NCBI GenBank assembly: GCA_029844215.1
Contig: CM056724.1
Span: 30,604,446 to 30,668,445 of the forward strand
Length of the DNA stretch: 64,000 bases
DNA from: Przewalskia tangutica
Lineage: Eukaryota; Streptophyta; Magnoliopsida; Solanales; Solanaceae
Direction of reading: 5' to 3'
In this document: one piece after another, positions 1 through 10,618 of the stretch
Layout of the letters: each line of letters starts with the position of its first letter
Position numbering within the stretch: position 1 is the first letter of the stretch
The notes under the pieces: generated by a model
Database searches by the model: none
Seen by the model: only the letters and a program-made list of their open reading frames with translations
Told to the model about the DNA's origin: nothing
Program-made: the position numbers and the translations under genes

Positions 1-2036
1 CATAACATGTCTATCAAACCAACATACCATACCTTCAAACATCATTTCAAGTATTTGATAAACAAATAATAAAATCGTTTTTCTTTTCTTAAGTCGTTAT
101 ACCTAACTTCCCATAAAGCTAGTATAACATTTAAGCTTTTTGTTTAAAACCAAGTCTTACTTTTCTTCCAAAAATGATTCATAACTCTTTTTGAAATATT
201 CAAGATTCTTATTATTTAGACTCAAGTCAAAAGACATCAAAGTAAAGCCAAATTTAGTTTAACACACGTACGTCTACCGTACTATATATCTTTCGCAAAT
301 ATCATGCTCAAAGGGATAGGAATAATCACATACCTCCTCGGCTAAATCCACTTGCCAAGTCGGATATGTCGCGCGCAGAGTGTCAACCTATAATAGTCAA
401 AACACGACTATTAACTTCTAGTTTTTCGTGGGATTCTTCTAAGTAAGGCTTCTCTTAGTCTACGGAAAATTGGGCAGCACTTCCCCCGTTTTTACTCAAT
501 TCTCCACTTTTAATAAAGCCCGATAATAGTAACCAACGTGCCATAAATAAGGCGCAATAATTCTGATAAGTAAAGAAGGGGATAACACGCCCAAACGGAA
601 CGCGATTAACAATCTCTCCTTCATAATAACAATAAGTAAAAGAAGGGGATAACACGCCCAAATGGTAACGCGGTTTACTATCTCACCTTCATAATAACAA
701 TAAGTAAAAGAAGGGGATAACACGCCCAAACGGTAACGCGGTTTACTATCTCTCCTTCATAATAACAATAAGTAAAAGAAGGGGATAACACGCCCAAACG
801 GTAACGCGGTTTACTATCTCTCCTTCATAATAACAATAAGTAAAAGAAGTCCAAAGTAAAAAGTCCAAAGTAGATACGGTCCTTAAGTTGGTGTCCTTGG
901 CCAACTTTTACAATTTACTTATCCAATTACCTCATTAGTCCTTCAACTTATATTCCAATCTTTATATAAGTTATAGATTCTTTGTTGTTAACTTCTTAGC
1001 AAGTAATGGATACGTTTTTACCATTTTAATGGCTAATATGTCAATTCTCCTTTTAACACCTTAACAAGATCCAAATCTTTCTTTATATCTTATAGTCCAT
1101 AATATACTTCCAATATATGTATAATATCCATATATACATAATAATCAAATTCACAAAGAGTTTAAGGTTTATTACCTCAATACTAGCCCAACAATATCCA
1201 AGATCTTAAAGTCGTTCCGAAGCAAGTCTTAGCTCCAAACCTTTGTGCTTTAGCTACACATCTTTGTGTTCCAACTCACCAAGTCACCTTTAGGAGTTTC
1301 TAATCAACTTCTACTCAAGAATTGACTCCAAAAGTGAAGAACACTTTGGGCTTCAAAACTGTCCACTCTCGGTTTTTGTGGTGTTTTTGAGGCTATGGGT
1401 GTGAAATCTTATCTAACTCTTGGTTGGTAATCTTCCTAACACACTAAGGAAGAACACTTATAAGTTTAAGAATTTTTGGACAACTTTTGGTTAAGGGGAG
1501 GGGCTGTTTGACGAGAGAAACTAGAGATGAAGGGAGAGGAAATATTTTTCAAGTCTTGTAATATGTTAAGTGTGGAAGATTTTCATCCACTAAGGGGGTT
1601 TATATAGCATAACCAAGGGTTGGGATTAAAACATGTGTAAGGTAGAGATCATTTGTGTAGGTTCCTTACTACACTTGTCTTACAAAAGCCATGCAAGTTC
1701 TTGACCATGCAAGACTTGCCCACTAACCTCTAAAAATCGTCCAAGCCATGCCAACTAGGCAAGAATTTTGGCCACTTATCTTGCCCACTTGTCCACTCCA
1801 TTTTCGTCCACTTGGCCCAATCTATGGGTGACACTTGTCGCCCTCCTATTGGTCCAAAATATTTTATCTCTCGGAAAAATTCCATAGCCGTAAAAATATT
1901 GAAAACGTAAAATTTCCTTCACAAGGTTCGGGATAACTTTCGTCGGAAAACAATTCTATCATTCTTACCCTAATTAGGGCGTATACATTCGTACGTACGT
2001 TCTCACATACATACTCCGGAACTACGGGGCATAACA
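1..2036 (-). mobile_element. Ty3/gypsy Tekay-type LTR, minus orientation, cut by the window edge
   Basis: On the minus strand this begins at 2036 with TGTTATGCCCCGTAGTTCC, the same kind of terminus as the LTR at 18042 (TGTTACACCCCGTAATTGC). Many blocks match that LTR in reverse complement, including the ACGTACGT block near 1990, the Tekay block around 265-400 and the CATAAAG stretch near 115. A minus-strand TATA motif (TATATAAAC) lies at 1598-1606. The other end is outside the window. No coding sequence is seen. It ends exactly at the junction with a pol fragment that reads on the opposite strand. Confidence 0.75.
556..850 (-). repeat. 68-bp tandem repeat inside the LTR
   Basis: Four near-identical units are spaced exactly 68 bp apart: the CATAATAAC landmark is at 622, 690, 758 and 826. 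Each unit carries AAGGGGATAACACGCCCAAA. The first unit is slightly diverged. Other Tekay-type LTRs in the window have one copy of the matching segment (near 4800 and near 19130), so this is a local amplification within an LTR. Short ORFs here are by-products of the repeat. Confidence 0.9.
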
Positions 2037-2887
2037 GAGATGGTCCGAGAGATTCACAGTCTAGCTAGTCTTGGAGTCCGGTTGGCGGATTCTGAAGATA
2101 GTGGTATTCTTGTTCGAGGAGTTGCTGAGTCCTCTATCATAGAACAGGTAAAGAGATGTCAGTATGATGATCTTGTTCTGGCACGGTATAGAGATGCAGC
2201 TCTCTGAAAGGAGAAGGCTTTATTTAAGGTGACCTCTGATGGTGTGCTACGGTATGAGGGTAGGTTATGTGTACCCGACATTGGAGGATTGCGTCAGCAG
2301 GTTATGGGTGAGGCACACAATGTCCGTTATTCTATTCATCCAGGGTCGACGAAAATGTATCATGACCTTAGGAGCTTGTATTGGTGGGATGGCATGAAGA
2401 GAGACGTGGCAGAGTTTGTTGCTCAGTGCCTGAATTGTCAGCAGGTTAAGATCGAGCATCAGAAGCCTAGTGGACTACTACAGGCGATAGAGATCCCGAC
2501 TTGGAAGTGGGAGGTGATTAATATGGATTTTATTATAGGTTTGCCTCGTACTCAGCGGAAGTGTGATTCCATCTGGGTTATTGTAGATAGGCTGACAAAA
2601 TCAGCTCATTTTCTTCCAGTCCGGACTACTTATTCAGCTGAGGACTATGCTAGATTATACATCAGGGAGATAGTGAGGCTGCATGGGGTTCCTATATCTA
2701 TCATATCTGACCGAGGAGCCCAGTTCACGGCTAACTTCTGGAGATCATTTCAGAAGGGATTGGGAACGCAGGTGAGTCTCATCACAGCATTTCATCCTCA
2801 TACGGATGGGCAGGCAGAGCGTACCATACAGACACTGGAGGATATGTTGAGGGCTTGTATTATTGATTTTAGAGGTAGATGGGATGA
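2037..2887 (+). pseudogene. Ty3/gypsy pol fragment: RNase H-integrase linker and integrase
   Basis: Reading + strand, this matches the region from 24326 onward in the Tekay element: the linker, the integrase zinc-binding domain (His at IHPGSTKMYHD, then CLNCQQVK) and the catalytic core, with Asp in INMDFI and ISDRGAQF and Glu in DGQAERTIQTLEDML. An in-frame TGA at 2205-2207 breaks the frame. The fragment stops after the core helix at 2887. Neither the rest of integrase nor a chromodomain is present. It reads opposite to both LTRs that flank it, and both junctions fall exactly on LTR termini. Confidence 0.88.
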
Positions 2888-5016
2888 TGTCATGACCCTA
2901 CCCCGAGCCAGCGATTGGTGCCCTACCTGGGCACCCCTTTCAGGTATACATCAGAGAATAGCAGCGGAACATACACAACTCTTAAAATAAAAATCATACT
3001 TAGACAGTAGACATCAACCGGCTAGCCGATAAGGCCGCCTTTCGTAACATATACATAATACAAAATTAAAACAGTACATCTTTGTTCTTACGAACCCAAT
3101 CCACAAATGTGACTACAGACCTCTAAGAATAACAACTTTGGCGGGACAGGGCCCCGTCATACCCCTGAATGTACAACAACCGATAATACCAGAGATAAGC
3201 CTCCGAAATAAAGGAGCTTCTCAACAGCTGAACAGTGATCCTAAGAGTGAGGATCAACAACATGTACTCAACCTGCGGCATGAACGCAGCCCCCCGAAGG
3301 AGGTCAGTACAACATGTACCAAATATGTGAAACTGAAAGTACTGTAGTGAAATCATAAGTCTAAAATAAAACCGGAGACATGTATGATAACTCATATAAC
3401 AGTACATTGTGCCTTACTAACAATGAGAGTAAACAAGGGTATACTTTACTTCATAAAAATAGGAGGCTCGTGATCAAAGCAGGACAACCCGCCCGCAGTA
3501 TCATTAAGCAATCTTACTCCTGGGACTATTTCACCCTCAAGGGTCGTGTGGACCCGCATGAGGTATTCCTCGCATCATGGGTAGCAAATCCATGGAGTGG
3601 TATAATGTCTTGGGGGTTTACCCCTCAATCATACTCAGAAGGTGGTATAACGTCTTGGGGGTTTACCCCGCATTTATACTCTTACCCTGGAGAAAGTGGT
3701 ATAACGTCTTGGGGGTTTACCCCTCATTTATACTCTTACCCTGGAGAAGGTGGTATAACGTCTTGGGGGTTTACCCCTCATTTATACTCTTACCCTAGCT
3801 CAACCGACTATCATACATAACACAAGCACTACCGGCTTATCATACAATATATAAGCAAGTTAAGAAATCTCCTAACTTCTTATTAGTCTTATTCATATAC
3901 ACTCTCATTTTAGTTTACTTAAGGCACTAACATGTCATTATAAAATCTGGGAATTTAACCCAAAGTACTACGTACTTCATTTCTTTTAAAATGACTCTTT
4001 TTCATATAAACTTCCAAGATACTAATAACCGTAGTATCAAGTCATAACTACTTTTCAAGACAAGTCACAATACCTTTTAGAAATACAATTATAGGCTTCT
4101 AAATCAAGTGACTTCTTTCTTTTAAAACTTTAAGCAATTGATGCCTTTAAATCAATTTGTCTTTCATTATTTCAAGTCATTTATCATACTTAAATTACTT
4201 AGAGTAAATCATCCTCTTTAACTTTCCATAAAGCTATTATAACCAACTTCCCATAAAGTCGTTATACTAGCTTTATGCCTTAGAAACTTACATTCCTTTT
4301 TACAACCAAGAGACTTAAACTTTCCAACCAAACAAGTATCAAAAATACTTTCAACATACTTAAAGTCTCTTAACTTTTGAAAACCAAGATATCCTTAATA
4401 TTTAAACAAGTGAGTTAATTCCCTAACTCAACCAACTTGATCATTCTTAAGATAAACCAAGGATATCAAATGGACTAGATTCGTCAAAATCTCGTACGTC
4501 TACCGTACTATACATTTACAACTTAATCATGCTCAAGAGATAAGAAAGTTCCACATACCTCTTCGGTTTAATCCACTTGCTAAGTCCAATACGCCGTACG
4601 TAGTATGTCAACCTATAATGACCATAATACGTCTATTAACTTCTAGCTTCAAACGTAGAATATTCCAAGTGCAAAGTCACTAAATTCTACGGAAAATCGG
4701 ACATCACTTCCTTTGTTTCTACATACTTTGCCACCTTTTTCAAGGCCGAATTCAATAACCAAACATGCCACATTTAAGGCTCAACAAAGTAGTTAACAAT
4801 AGGGGATTACACGCTTAATCAAGACGTGTAAAATTCCGCCCCACAAATTGACATTAAACTAGTCCAAAAATACAATGTCCATTCGGCAATTAGGGACAAC
4901 AATACAAATTATTTTCCAATTCCTATTCAATCCAAGTTGTTTAGTATAACATGTTATAAAGCCGCAATTGATTATAACAACTATAATCTTCAAGTAGATA
5001 ACATGCGACGATTCTA
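2888..5016 (-). mobile_element. Ty3/gypsy Tekay-type LTR, minus orientation, truncated at its 5' end
   Basis: The low-coordinate end (TGTCATGACCC) is the complement of the LTR 3' terminus also seen at 20939 and 27759. The adjoining block with GGTATACATCAGAG and CAGCGGAACATA matches their last 100 bases in reverse. Similarity to the 18042 LTR continues to the CATGCGACGATTCTA block at 5002-5016 and then stops. About the first 900 bases of the LTR (its U3 start) are therefore missing. No primer-binding site lies at the 2887/2888 boundary. Confidence 0.8.
3598..3798 (-). repeat. 54-bp tandem repeat inside the LTR
   Basis: The landmark TGGTATAA starts at 3598, 3643, 3697 and 3751, giving one 45-bp unit and then 54-bp units built around CTTGGGGGTTTACCCC. 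The unit contains the small palindrome GGGGGTTTACCCC. The corresponding place in the 18042 LTR (about 20165-20310) instead holds short ATGCGGGTGAAATA-type repeats, so this LTR segment seems prone to amplification. Confidence 0.88.
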
Positions 5017-5184
5017 GGGGAGGTACATCTATCACATGCGACGATTAATTAGTTACATTTTACTTTAAGCTGCTCAATCTTGTATGCCCTGAATGATGCA
5101 TGCAAGTTGCAGCTGTTTCACACATCTGGAACATCTCACTCGCAACAAAGTTCTTTTCAAGCCTAGGGGAGGTACATCTATCAC
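5001..5184. other. Rearrangement junction with templated filler
   Basis: A 13-base word (ACATGCGACGATT) occurs at 5001-5013, as the last recognisable LTR sequence, and again at 5034-5046. Between the copies lies a 22-base block at 5014-5035 that recurs at 5163-5184. The breakpoint is thus built from short copies of both neighbouring sequences, as expected of template switching during double-strand-break repair. Confidence 0.7.
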
Positions 5185-5659
5185 TTGTGCTATTTATCTG
5201 TGTTTGTGTTGTTTGTGCCTGTTGCTGCTGCTGCTGCTTGCTGTTACTGCTGTTGTTGGAAAAATACATCGGAAAATGGTCGTACAATGAAATCAGAAAC
5301 GAATAAAAAAAGTTAAAGAAATTCGAACACCACAAATAAATAATACCATATCAGGAACAAAGAGTTATTACGTGAAGGTTCAAGAAGACATTATATTTTC
5401 AGGCTTCTTGTTGGTCTTGGCCGAGACCATGCATTTCTTTTTCTTTTTTGGAACATTTTGTTTTGTAAAACAATTCATAAATGTTTCAATATTGTGTATT
5501 AAAATAATTTGATTACTTAGTTACATTTTAGTTACAATATGCTATTTTCTCTCCAATTTAACTATTATTAAAAAAAATTAAAAACATTAATTAAAATTCA
5601 AATATTTTACTGCCAAAATTTGTAAATTCCAGGAAAAAAAAAGCAGGAAATAGTCAAAG
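5047..5659. other. Unassigned AT-rich stretch with GCT-rich low complexity
   Basis: There is no recognisable gene. A (GCT/GTT)n stretch lies at about 5219-5262 and yields spurious ORFs on both strands (poly-Leu/Cys on +, poly-Gln on -). The right half is very AT-rich and may be the interior of the CACTA element whose end lies at 5834, but no left terminus was found. Confidence 0.5.
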
Positions 5660-5834
5660 TCAACGACCAAATGTGTGACGGTTTATGCCCGTTACATATT
5701 ATGTGACAGTTATTTAAACTGTCATCTATGAAGGACCTACCGTGACACAGACTACACTGACACTTACAAAAACCGTCATCCAGCCCCTTCGATGACAGTT
5801 TTTAACTGTCATCGTAGGTCTTTTTTTTGTAGTG
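5660..5834. mobile_element. CACTA (En/Spm-type) transposon, right terminal region only
   Basis: The right end is TTTTTTTTGTAGTG at 5821-5834, the complement of the classic CACTACAAAAAA terminus. Subterminal motifs of the TGACAGTT...AACTGTCA type repeat in inverted orientation near 5702-5733 and 5789-5811, as in CACTA subterminal repeats. No transposase and no left CACTA terminus were found, so the left boundary is unknown. The flank after 5834 is a gypsy gag-pol scrap, into which the element may have inserted. Confidence 0.65.
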
Positions 5835-6006
5835 AAGGTGAAGAAGATCCACATGAGGAGTTTGTGGATATGGCTGAAACATTAGAAGAACCTAGAGAGA
5901 AATAAGTTGAGGTTTCACTAAATGCTTTCCTAGGTTTAAGCTTTACCAAAGGAAATGTTTCCACTATCAAGATCATAGGTTATGCAGTGAGATACCTTCG
6001 ACAATG
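5835..6006 (+). pseudogene. Gypsy gag-pol scrap (around the protease)
   Basis: The + strand reads as an acidic linker (EEDPHEEFVDMAETLEEP), a stop, then VEVSLNAFLGLSFTKGN. This resembles the linker before the aspartic protease of plant Ty3/gypsy polyproteins (EISLHAL-type). It ends where the Athila LTR starts at 6007. The RT fragment of a + strand gypsy element resumes beyond the Athila at about 14664, so both scraps may come from one older element that Athila split. Confidence 0.5.
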
Positions 6007-6848
6007 TGATGCGCGATTTGTACACACGCTAAACGCAAGTGCACGTATCGTGACGAGTAATATAGTCTAGAAGACCGAGTTATCGTCCTCAGGGATTAGT
6101 GTCCAATTACCAACCTCTATTCTGTAGTATCTATTTGGTGACCGATAATTTGATGGTTTGATTATAGCTATGATTATAGACGCCAACTAAATTACTTTAC
6201 TTTACTTCAGATATGGTGGAAATAGGGCTTTCAAATCTCCTCGACTATCCGCTCGCTTTACTCGTTAATGCAAATAATTAAGGTTATTCTTCTATGTTGA
6301 GATAGCAGGTTAACTAAGCCGTTTTATACTCCTGTTAAGGTAATATAAGCACTCAACCCCAATGGAGAACCCTTCTATCTTTCGATGACAAAATTGACTA
6401 CAAAGGAGGATTAAGAGCAATAACCTATTAAGCTACACAAGTATCGGGGTACTTTCGTCCACGATTTCAACCTATGTTTATTCAACTATAGCATATTCAC
6501 AATCTCTCCTTTCAGATTTCTATTAGAAATCATATAAGTGATGATAATTAGTGATCAATTAATTACCAAGCAATCAAAATAATTATTGAATAAATTCCAA
6601 CAATAATAAGAAGAAACCAAAATCTTGCATTAATTCATAAAACGAGGTTCAAGCGATTCGACATGGAAAACCCTAAATTAAGTTAGTTCCTAGCCATAGA
6701 CATGCCAATAACTAAAATAGTATCCAACATATACTAGAAAGAAATAAAGTAAAGAACAAGAAATTACTCAAAATTAAGTCTCCAATCTTGATGTAATGTT
6801 GTGATGAATGGTAAGGTGTGTCACTCCTCAAGTCTGACCTAAAAGGTC

Positions 6849-6856
6849 CTTTTATA
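6849..6856 (-). promoter_or_regulatory. TATA box of the Athila 3' LTR
   Basis: The minus strand reads GGGATATAAAAGGACC. The counterpart in the 5' LTR is at 14152-14159. It lies inside the LTR with U3-like sequence upstream, where a Pol II promoter is expected. Confidence 0.6.
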
Positions 6857-6930
6857 TCCCTAAAAACGTGCAAAACCTTTCCCTCTTTGGCCTTGGCCCA
6901 ATCCTATTCGGATCTGTCAAATTTCCCGCG

Positions 6931-7045
6931 TCGGCGCCACGGCCCTGCAACCGGCGCTGCGGCGCCGAAACTTCTGCGGCTGGTCTGCTTCTTGGGCGCC
7001 GTGGCTCTGCTGCTGCTGATGGTCTGGCACCACGGCGCCGCCCTG
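6931..7045 (-). repeat. GGCGCC-rich word cluster in Athila U3
   Basis: Repeated variants of GGCGCCGTGGC-CTG and CTTCTGCG are spaced by 20-40 bases, in strong contrast to the surrounding AT-rich LTR. The cluster recurs in the other LTR (about 14231-14350), in the element interior (8538-8706 and 12708-12822) and in the copia LTR at 47045-47121. Confidence 0.75.
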
Positions 7046-7268
7046 TTTCTCGCCCGGGTTACCAACTTTTCAGCTTTTTGAGCTCTGGAACCTCTGTTTT
7101 TGCCCTCTTTTCGCTTTTTCTCACCAATGTGTCACTTTAAACCACTGTGACTCAAAAGAAAGAAAATTTATCCTAACACGACACATATTTGTACAAAAAT
7201 AGGCAAAAAACTAACTAAAAATGACTCAAAAAGTGTATATAAAATACACCGATCAAACACCCCCAAAC

Positions 7269-8939
7269 TTAACATTTGCTCGTCCTCGAGTAAAGATAAA
7301 AAATAGAAACAAAGACACGAAAGGAAAGAAAATGAAATGACTCAAAGACATTGATCAATTTGATGCATCATTGTTACTTTGAAAAACATGGAGGTTAGTA
7401 GAATAATATGCAGGAACACATAGCATGAATTTTTAGCATTTTAAACACATCAAGTCAGATATTTCGCAAATTCAATTTAATCATGCTCAATGGAAGTAAG
7501 AATACCTAACTATGCATGTTAATTTCAAAATCATATGACATGTTCACTTGCTATTCTCCACTAATCATAGATGCACATATTAGAGATCTTCGGGGCTTTT
7601 CAGGGTTGTAATTTAGGCTTAGGCAGGGGTAGGTAAAAATAGATTTTTAGGCTCAATCTTACGTACCATAAGCTCTTTTGCTTTCGATTCTTTCCTTTTC
7701 TTTTGATTTTCTTTTTAACCACATACCTATCTTTCTCCTCTTTTGTTTTGAGAGAATGAGGTGTCTGATGAATAGTAAGCACCCCCAAACTTAGGCTTTT
7801 TCCTATTTACGATTACTTTTTATTCGGGTGCATCAAAATTGTTCACTCTCTTTTTGTCTCTTTTCAACACTTTATATTCCAAACACATCAATTTATTCAC
7901 TTATGACACAAGTATGGAATTATAGGGTGTCAAAGAAAGATCTTATTTTTAGGCTCAAAGGGGCTGACTAGGGATACAATTTTAATGTCAGGGATAGGCA
8001 AAGAATGGTAAGAAAGGGCTAACAAAGAAATGTCTGAGTCATCTCCCTAACATGCATATCCTAACTATTTCGCCTCAAATAGCAAGCAAGCAGACACATA
8101 GGTTTAATCACTAACAATGCATAAATCAAGCAATATACCCCAAATAGTTTGACTTTATGAATTTTTGGCATATCTAACCTAAGTGTTCAGGTGGTTGCTT
8201 CTAATTCCATTACATTATTCAACTTTACTTCACTAGGCGTTTCAAGTAAATACAACATGCATGATCATAAAAAAAGTTAGACTCAAATAAACATAGAAAA
8301 TAACACAAAAGACTCAAAAACACATCAAAAATAGACTAAGAACTCTCCCCCAAACTTAAATCACACATTGTCCCTAATGTGTGCAAGACTCAAAAATAAA
8401 AGAAAGACGAGACAACTTACAGACTTGGTTTAAAATGGTGGCGGTGGCGGCGGATAATGCATGGCAGATAACGTCAGAAATCACGTCAGAATGGAAGAGG
8501 GAAATCATTTCTAGGGCTCTTTATTTTTCAGATTTTTCATCGCGGCGCCGTGGCGCTCTGAGATTGGCGTCGTGGCGCCCAAACATCTGCGACCCTTTGA
8601 AATTCCGGCGCCGTGGCGCTCTGATTTGGCGTCGTGGCGCCCTGATTCGGCGACGTGGCTTTCTGCATTCTCGGCGCCATGACCCTCTGCTGGGCGTCGT
8701 GGCGTCGAGCCGATTTCCTTCCTCTCTCACATTTTTCGTCCTCCACTTTTAGCCCTGTACCTGTCATCACAACATGTAAATAATACCTTCCGTGAGACTG
8801 TTCTAACTAAAACTAAATTGCATAAATTTAAAAACATTGGGTTGCCTCCCAAGTAGCGCTGTCTTTAACGTCTTTTAGCCGGATGTATGTCCCCATTTAT
8901 TTTGGAATGAGATGGGTCACTAGGCTCATGTATTCCATT
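7269..8939 (-). other. Athila 3' non-coding region
   Basis: Between the integrase stop and the polypurine tract there is no credible ORF. Athila elements often carry an envelope-like ORF here; none is seen. The repeated phrase CCCCCAAACTTA near 7260, 7783 and 8348 looks like polypurine-tract-like motifs on the minus strand. A GGCGCC-rich cluster lies at 8538-8706. Confidence 0.6.
8538..8706 (-). repeat. GGCGCC-rich word cluster, internal copy
   Basis: At least seven variants of GGCGCCGTGGC, GGCGTCGTGGC and GGCGCC lie in about 170 bases, spaced near 20-40 bp. Arg/Pro/Ala-rich ORFs on both strands are artefacts of this composition. Confidence 0.75.
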
Positions 8940-10020
8940 TCATTGATCAAATAGGGTTTCAACCTCTGTCCGTTTACCTTGAAAGAGGCTCCCTCTCACT
9001 TCAATAGCACCATAAGGGAATGCTCTTACAACAGTGTACGGTCCTGACCAGCGTGATTTGAGCTTGCCTGGGAACAGCCTCAACCTTGAGTTGAATAAAA
9101 GCACTTGTTGTCCTGCTTGGAAGTCTTTTGGGATCAATATCTTATCATGCCATACTTTGGTTCGTTCCTTGTAGATCGTTGCATTCTCATAGGCATTGTG
9201 TCTGAATTCATCCAACTCGCTCAGCTGTAGCAACCTCTTCTGCCCTGCTGCCTTGGCATCCATGTTCAGCTTCCTCATTGCCCAATAAGCCCTGTGTTCT
9301 AACTCTACTGGCAGATGACATGTTTTACCAAAAACTAACTTATATGGTGACATTCCAATGAGGGTTTTGAATGTTGTTATGTATGCCCATAGTGCGTCAT
9401 CCAATTTGATAGACCAATCCTTCCTTGAGCCATCCACCGTCTTTTCCAATATGCTCTTCACTTTCTTGTTTGAAACTTCTGCTTGCACATTCGCTTGAGG
9501 GTGATAGGGCAATGTGGTGCGGTGGTAGACTCCATATCGGGAAAGTAGTGTATCAAGCTGCTTGTTGCAAAAGTGGCTTCCTTCATCACTGATGATGGCC
9601 CTGGGAGTACCAAACCTTGTGAATATATTCTTTTGGAGGAACCTTTGAACAGTCTTACTGTCATTTTCTTTAGTGGCTACCGCTTCTACCCATTTGGACA
9701 CATAATCCACTGCAAGAAGAATGTACTGATTCCCAGGACGACGGGAATGGACCCATGAAGTCGATCCCCCATACATCAAATAGTTCCACCTCCAAGATCC
9801 CATTCGAAGGCATTTCACTTCGTCTTGATATGTTCCCTGTTCTTTGACAATGATCACAGCTCTTCACAAAGGTGTGGGAATCCTTGAAGAGGGTTGGCCA
9901 ATAGAACCCACTTTGCAGTACCTTCGCAGCTGTTCTTGATGCCCCAAAATATCCACCACATTATAAGGTGTGACAATGGGTGAGAATCTGGTGCATCTCA
10001 TCCTCTGGTGTACATCGCCT
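8940..10020 (-). pseudogene. Athila integrase
   Basis: Read from high to low coordinates. The zinc-binding domain (GGYFGASRTAAKVLQ, then CDHCQR) lies around 10000-9830. The core follows with Asp in WGIDFMGPF and SDEGSHF and Glu in NVQAEVSNKKVK. The Athila-typical C-terminal part (AYWAMRKLNMDAKAAG, LQLSELDEFR, LFPGKLKSRWSGPY) ends at the stop near 8940. The frame shifts around 9735, so the zinc domain and core are in different frames. This is a relic of the enzyme that inserts the cDNA into chromosomes. Confidence 0.88.
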
Positions 10021-10347
10021 GATGACTTGGTCGGCGCAATGCTTGTATAACATTGGCTCCTCCCAATAGTAGTGTTTTACTTCAGAGTAGAACCTCTTCA
10101 CTTGCTGTCTTGTCAATCCTGGGGGTACTACCTTGGTTGCGAGAAAATTAACAAAATCAGCGTACTAAGGTAACTTAAAGACAACACTTACTTGAAATAA
10201 TTGCTCATCTGGGAAGTGATCATTTATCTGCACATCTTTGGTGTTCTGGCTCTCTATGTTTTCAAGCCTCGACAAGTGGTCATCAACTGAGTTCTCTGTC
10301 CCCTTCTTGTCACAGATCTCCATGTCAAATTCTTGTAATAGCAGAAC

Positions 10348-10614
10348 TCATCGGATAAGGTGAGGTTTTGCATCCTTCTTTGTCATCAAGTACTTTATGG
10401 CAGAGTGGTCAGTGTATACTATCACCTTATTCCCAATTAAGTATGACCTGAATTTCTCGAATGCATATACTATTGTTAGCAATTCTTTTTCTGTAGTGGC
10501 ATAATTCAACTTTGCATCATTAAGAATTTTACTAGCATAGTAAATGGATCTGAATACCTTATCGACCCTCTGCCCAAGCACTGCTCCCACTGCATAATCA
10601 CTTGCATCACACAT
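10348..10614 (-). pseudogene. Athila RNase H
   Basis: Residues MCDASDYAVGAVLGQ give the first catalytic Asp, ATTEKELLTIVYAFEKFR the Glu and YTDHSAIKYL the next Asp, the standard order for Ty3/gypsy RNase H. The domain would remove the RNA strand during cDNA synthesis. A stop follows at about 10346. It lies directly after RT in the same polyprotein order. Confidence 0.85.
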
Positions 10615-10618
10615 TAGT

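Larger units (their letters stand above)
6007..7255 (-). repeat. Athila 3' LTR
   Basis: Terminal dinucleotides are TG...CA; on the minus strand it starts TGATCGGTGTATTTTATATA directly after the polypurine tract GTTTGGGGGTGTT (7256-7268) and ends at 6007. The copy at 13317-14533 is very similar throughout. A minus-strand TATA motif (TATAAAAG) sits at 6849-6856 and a GGCGCC-rich block lies upstream of it at about 6931-7045. Small ORFs across the GC-rich block are not genes. Confidence 0.92.

Noticed and set aside
5060..5335. Poly-Gln/poly-Leu ORFs
   Set aside because: They are due to a GCT-rich microsatellite; no domain and no conserved start.
8381..8770. Arg/Pro/Ala-rich ORFs of up to 123 residues
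   Set aside because: They reflect the GGCGCC-rich cluster read in several frames on both strands.
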